DNA of 64,000 nt from contig VYZI01000003.1 of NCBI GenBank assembly GCA_013397695.1, positions 3,901,846-3,965,845 of the forward strand, in the 5' to 3' direction. The DNA is from Centropus unirufus (lineage: Eukaryota; Chordata; Aves; Cuculiformes; Centropidae). Made by a program: the position numbers and the translations under genes. Positions 60,816-64,000 of this stretch are shown here, piece after piece. Below the pieces are notes generated by a model. That model had not been told where the DNA came from. It saw only the letters and a program-made list of their open reading frames with translations, and did no database searches. How positions within the stretch are numbered: the stretch's first letter is position 1; each line of letters opens with the position of its first letter.

Positions 60816-63800
60816 CTGAAAAAATACAAACTGGCCAAAAACCACTGAGCAAACAGGAAGAAGAAAGAGAAACACCAATGGCCAAAGAAAGTAGGACAGA
60901 ATGAGAAAGAAAAAACAACAAAAAAGGAAAACATGCAAATTAATATATTGTTTCCAAAATATTTACATAAAAATATATTTATTGTTTGGTTTCTCTGATC
61001 ACTTATTTAACTGTCATGGTATTTAAATTTATAAGCCTTGCAGCATTAAGTGGGTGAAAATAAAATTATACATATAAAAAAGTGAATGAAAACACACAAA
61101 CCATACATATATTCATGAAAAGATTCTAATACTAAAGAAAAAAAACATTTTCTACTGTAGAAAAGACTTTTCAATTCTTTACTCTCACCAATCCAACACT
61201 CATCCAAATTCTTGGTAAAACATTATTATTATTTGTAATTCAAGGCATATTCCTATGTATTTTTTTGTATTAATTTTGAGGATAAGTGTCTGCAACTTTC
61301 ACTTACCTTGGAATGTTTTGGTTTCATTAACATTCACATATATCTTTCCTTTTATGAAATAAATGAACAACTGTTTTGTTTACATACACTGAATCACAAA
61401 AAGTTATATTTTTTAAAGTCATACTAATAGAATAACAGAGTTAAAGACTGTTACTCTTGCACTTTAATCAAAGATCTGTGCAGCACAGTAATTTATTTCA
61501 GATAAAGCGGAGTGTATTCTCCAATTTTCATCATCTTTGATACTTCTCTGATTGTGACACAGATACTAACATGGAAATAGTTAAAATTACCACAATAAAC
61601 TTTCTAAAATGCTAATGCTCAGTAATTAATACCCTTGATATTCCAGATCAAAATGTAATTTGATGGTTTCTGGAAATAAAGACAGGATGCCAGAAACAAG
61701 ACGTGGAAATGGGGAACAAATCACACTGTTTTGCATAGTTTCTTGGAATAATTTGAAAAATAATAATTAATTACTTTCTTTACATACTAAGCATGTTAAA
61801 AACAGTATTACACTTTCAATATTAGTAAACAGTGAAAAGACAAAAAGAATTGTTTGGATTAGTTGTAACTCCAGTACAGACAAGACATTTACATACTAAT
61901 TATAATACCCTTACTAGCAATGGAGGGGCAAATGGCTTAAGGAGCATAAAGGTAAAAAGATCAAAGTAGTTATATATTTGTAGGTACTGGAACACCTATA
62001 AAGAGAAACAGAATAAGTTCTGGTTTGTTATCCAAGTGTCCTGATGACAACTGGAGTAGAGGGAATTCTCTTCACACTAGGTGCTGTGGTTTGGGTTTAC
62101 TATGAGAATAATGTTGAATATCTATTGTTTTAATTGTTGTCAGCAAATGCTTATGCTCAGCTGGGATAGAGTTAATTTTCTTCACAGCAGCAGCTGTGTT
62201 TTAGACCTAGTATGAGAACAGTGTTGATAAAACACAAATGTTTTCAATTGTTGCTAAGATTTAAAGGACTTTTTTCAGGTTCCCATACTGTTCAAGTGAA
62301 TTCTGTACAAGAAGCTGGGAGCATAGACAGGCAGCTGACCCAAGGTGGCCAAGGAGATATTGAATACTGTATAACTGATGCTCAGTATATAAATGGGAAA
62401 TTGATCGGGGCCCAGGGTTCCTTTTAGAGATCACTTCTTAGGAATGGGCTGTGTACTGTTCTCTGGGAGCAGTTAACAATACACCATGCGTCATTTATTT
62501 TAAATATTGCATGATTGTTGTTGTCATTATTAAAATAAGCAGGACTGTATATATCTAGAGCTGACCTGTAAGCCATACTCTCCAGTGCTTCCTTTACTTT
62601 TTTCTGTAAAGAAAGTGCTGAATTAAAACATACTGGCCTGTACTTTTCCTTACTGTATTCCCACATTCTCAGACTAGGAGGGAAAAAAGAGATGGGAAAT
62701 AATACATGTTACATTTAAGAAAAAAAAACCTATCTGAATGGATGAAAACACAGTAAGAATGTGTTTGGGGACAGAAAATGAGGTAGTTAGAAATACTGGA
62801 AGCTCAGAATGAGAAATTCAAGTGAAATTGCACAAAAAAAAAAAAAGATACCTGTATGTTGCCCCAGAAAAGGGGATAGAAAATTTTCTTTTCCATAGAA
62901 AATGGGAGAAAAGTGAGACGGGCCTTCTTCTGGAATTGGAATAGGAATGAACTCTCCTAAGTAACATGTATCTTGCTTGCTCCTAAATCAGTGAAGCTGA
63001 TTGCATTACATAAATTATCCAACCTGTGCAGGCTTCAGACCTCAGTCTCCCTTCCTGCAGCGTATAGTCCTTCTGCTGGCCTGAATCATTATGCAAGCTT
63101 GTGAAAACCCTTCTGGATCTTGAACAGCTTTATGTCTCCCCAATTTATTTTGGTCTAATCAGTATCACACTGACTAGATCTACAGTCTTCATAATTTTAA
63201 TAGAAATATTTATACAGTTAAATTTCAACTGTGGTAATACAAGTAGTGATTTGTAATGTAGGTAAGTAGATGGGTATTTAAGAAATTTTATTTTATAAAG
63301 GTACCAATTTTAAAATCAAGGGTTTTTTCAGTTCCGGGATACATAGCATAGGATATTATCCCCTTCAAGCAGAAAGGAGTATGGACTCAACTAAAAGGAA
63401 AGAGAACTAAGATGTTTGAACTCCACTTTATATTAAGTAGGTATATATGCACATTACAGTCACATATGTTGCAGGTAGCGTTACATGATTCTACAATTTG
63501 TTACTCTATTGACAGTCTTAATTTTCTCAAATGGTTTTAAAAAATCCAGAAGGCATGATCCCAGTAACTGGCAATTTACAAACATTAAAAATGGAGACCC
63601 AACTGAATCCATTAAAATACATTACATAGAATACATATAATTATACTTTGAACTGTTTTCTCAACCAGAAGGTTGAATCTCCTACAGCCATTTTTCTCTC
63701 AGCAAGAAATTATCCTTCACTGCTGGAAGATCAAATGATTATATACCTTTCAGAACTATTAGTTGTCAATTTATTTGAACTGTGACACTTTGTAAGGAAA

Positions 63801-64000
63801 TATAAAGCTCCCAGCTGCTCATTTTAAATTAACTTTTTTCTTCCTCTATCCCAATGAAAATACCACCACTTTTTGGAACTCCGTTTTTATCTCTTTGCTC
63901 AATACTTAATACATGCTTTCTATTTAAACTTCTAGCTTCAAATCTACCTTGAAGAGAACAGCAAAGAGAAAGATGTATGTCTTCATTCATTTTTTTCTCT
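60816..64000 (-). other. Intron upstream of exon a (partial)
   Basis: This is intron sequence 5' of the first exon seen; its far end is outside the window. It holds the LTR-like block at 62037-62545 and a short A run near 62834-62846. The rest is AT-rich DNA in which I see no exon. The acceptor for exon a lies at 60816-60817 after a T-rich tract. Confidence 0.75.
62037..62545 (+). mobile_element. Solo LTR of an avian endogenous retrovirus
   Basis: The block starts with TGTCCTG, contains the AGCTGGGATAGAGTTAATTT-type motif I know from a common bird ERV LTR family, a TATA box TATATAAA at 62386-62393, and ATTAAA at 62529-62534. No retroviral genes flank it. The first part appears twice in tandem (about 62041-62150 and 62157-62257). 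The 3' end is eroded and its exact position is uncertain. It lies opposite to the host gene, about 1.2 kb upstream of exon a. Confidence 0.75.

Noticed and set aside
60695..60904. Plus-strand frame of 69 codons
   Set aside because: Shadow of the CUB10 exon on the other strand.
62212..62427. Plus-strand frame of 71 codons
   Set aside because: Lies inside the non-coding LTR.
1..64000. Bacterial-type features such as CRISPR arrays, operons or phage islands
   Set aside because: Spliced vertebrate gene, LINEs and LTRs fill the window; no regular spaced repeats or operon-like coding was seen.

Overview
The window is vertebrate nuclear DNA, AT-rich, with long introns and short phase-matched exons. 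Three recognisable CR1 LINE copies plus older CR1-like fragments, and three LTR-like blocks, point to a bird. The LTR at about 62.0-62.5 kb resembles a family I associate with non-galliform birds. The species cannot be named from this stretch alone.

One gene fills the window, on the minus strand. Twenty-three exons were placed from 60815 down to 1037. All have GT-AG borders and join in one open frame (3364 bp, about 1121 codons). They encode alternating CUB and Sushi (CCP) domains, then a run of Sushi domains. From remembered family sequence this is a CSMD protein, best matching CSMD1 (CUB and Sushi multiple domains 1), a very large single-pass membrane protein linked to complement control and neuronal function. 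CSMD3 is the main alternative. If the usual layout of 14 CUB-Sushi pairs holds, the window runs from the second half of CUB10 to Sushi19. The start, the first nine CUB-Sushi pairs, the remaining Sushi domains, the transmembrane segment and the tail lie outside it.

Layout from the 5' side (high coordinates): CUB10 end and Sushi10 (60815-58943); CUB11 in three exons (56554-50965); Sushi11 in two exons (43458-42283); CUB12 (40635 and 35099-34890); Sushi12 (31149-30961); CUB13 (28516 and 26968-26823); Sushi13 in two exons (24497 and 23257-23144); CUB14 (19635 and 19046-18900); then one exon each for Sushi14-19 (16579, 13616, 12110, 10168, 3789, 1210).

The introns hold CR1 copies (21.6-22.6, 35.35-36.78, 51.37-52.46 kb), older CR1-like remnants (4.66, 33.0, 39.5-40.1 kb), LTR-like blocks (29.15-29.8, 47.16-47.5, 62.04-62.55 kb), simple repeats and a 55-base assembly gap at 20681-20735. 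I saw no second gene, RNA gene or promoter. I found no clearly new biological system. The most checkable leads are splicing signals near the CUB11 and Sushi13 exons, an unexplained open frame at 30.6-30.9 kb, an LTR with an internal U3 duplication, and a CR1 copy whose 5' leader is fused to its reverse transcriptase.
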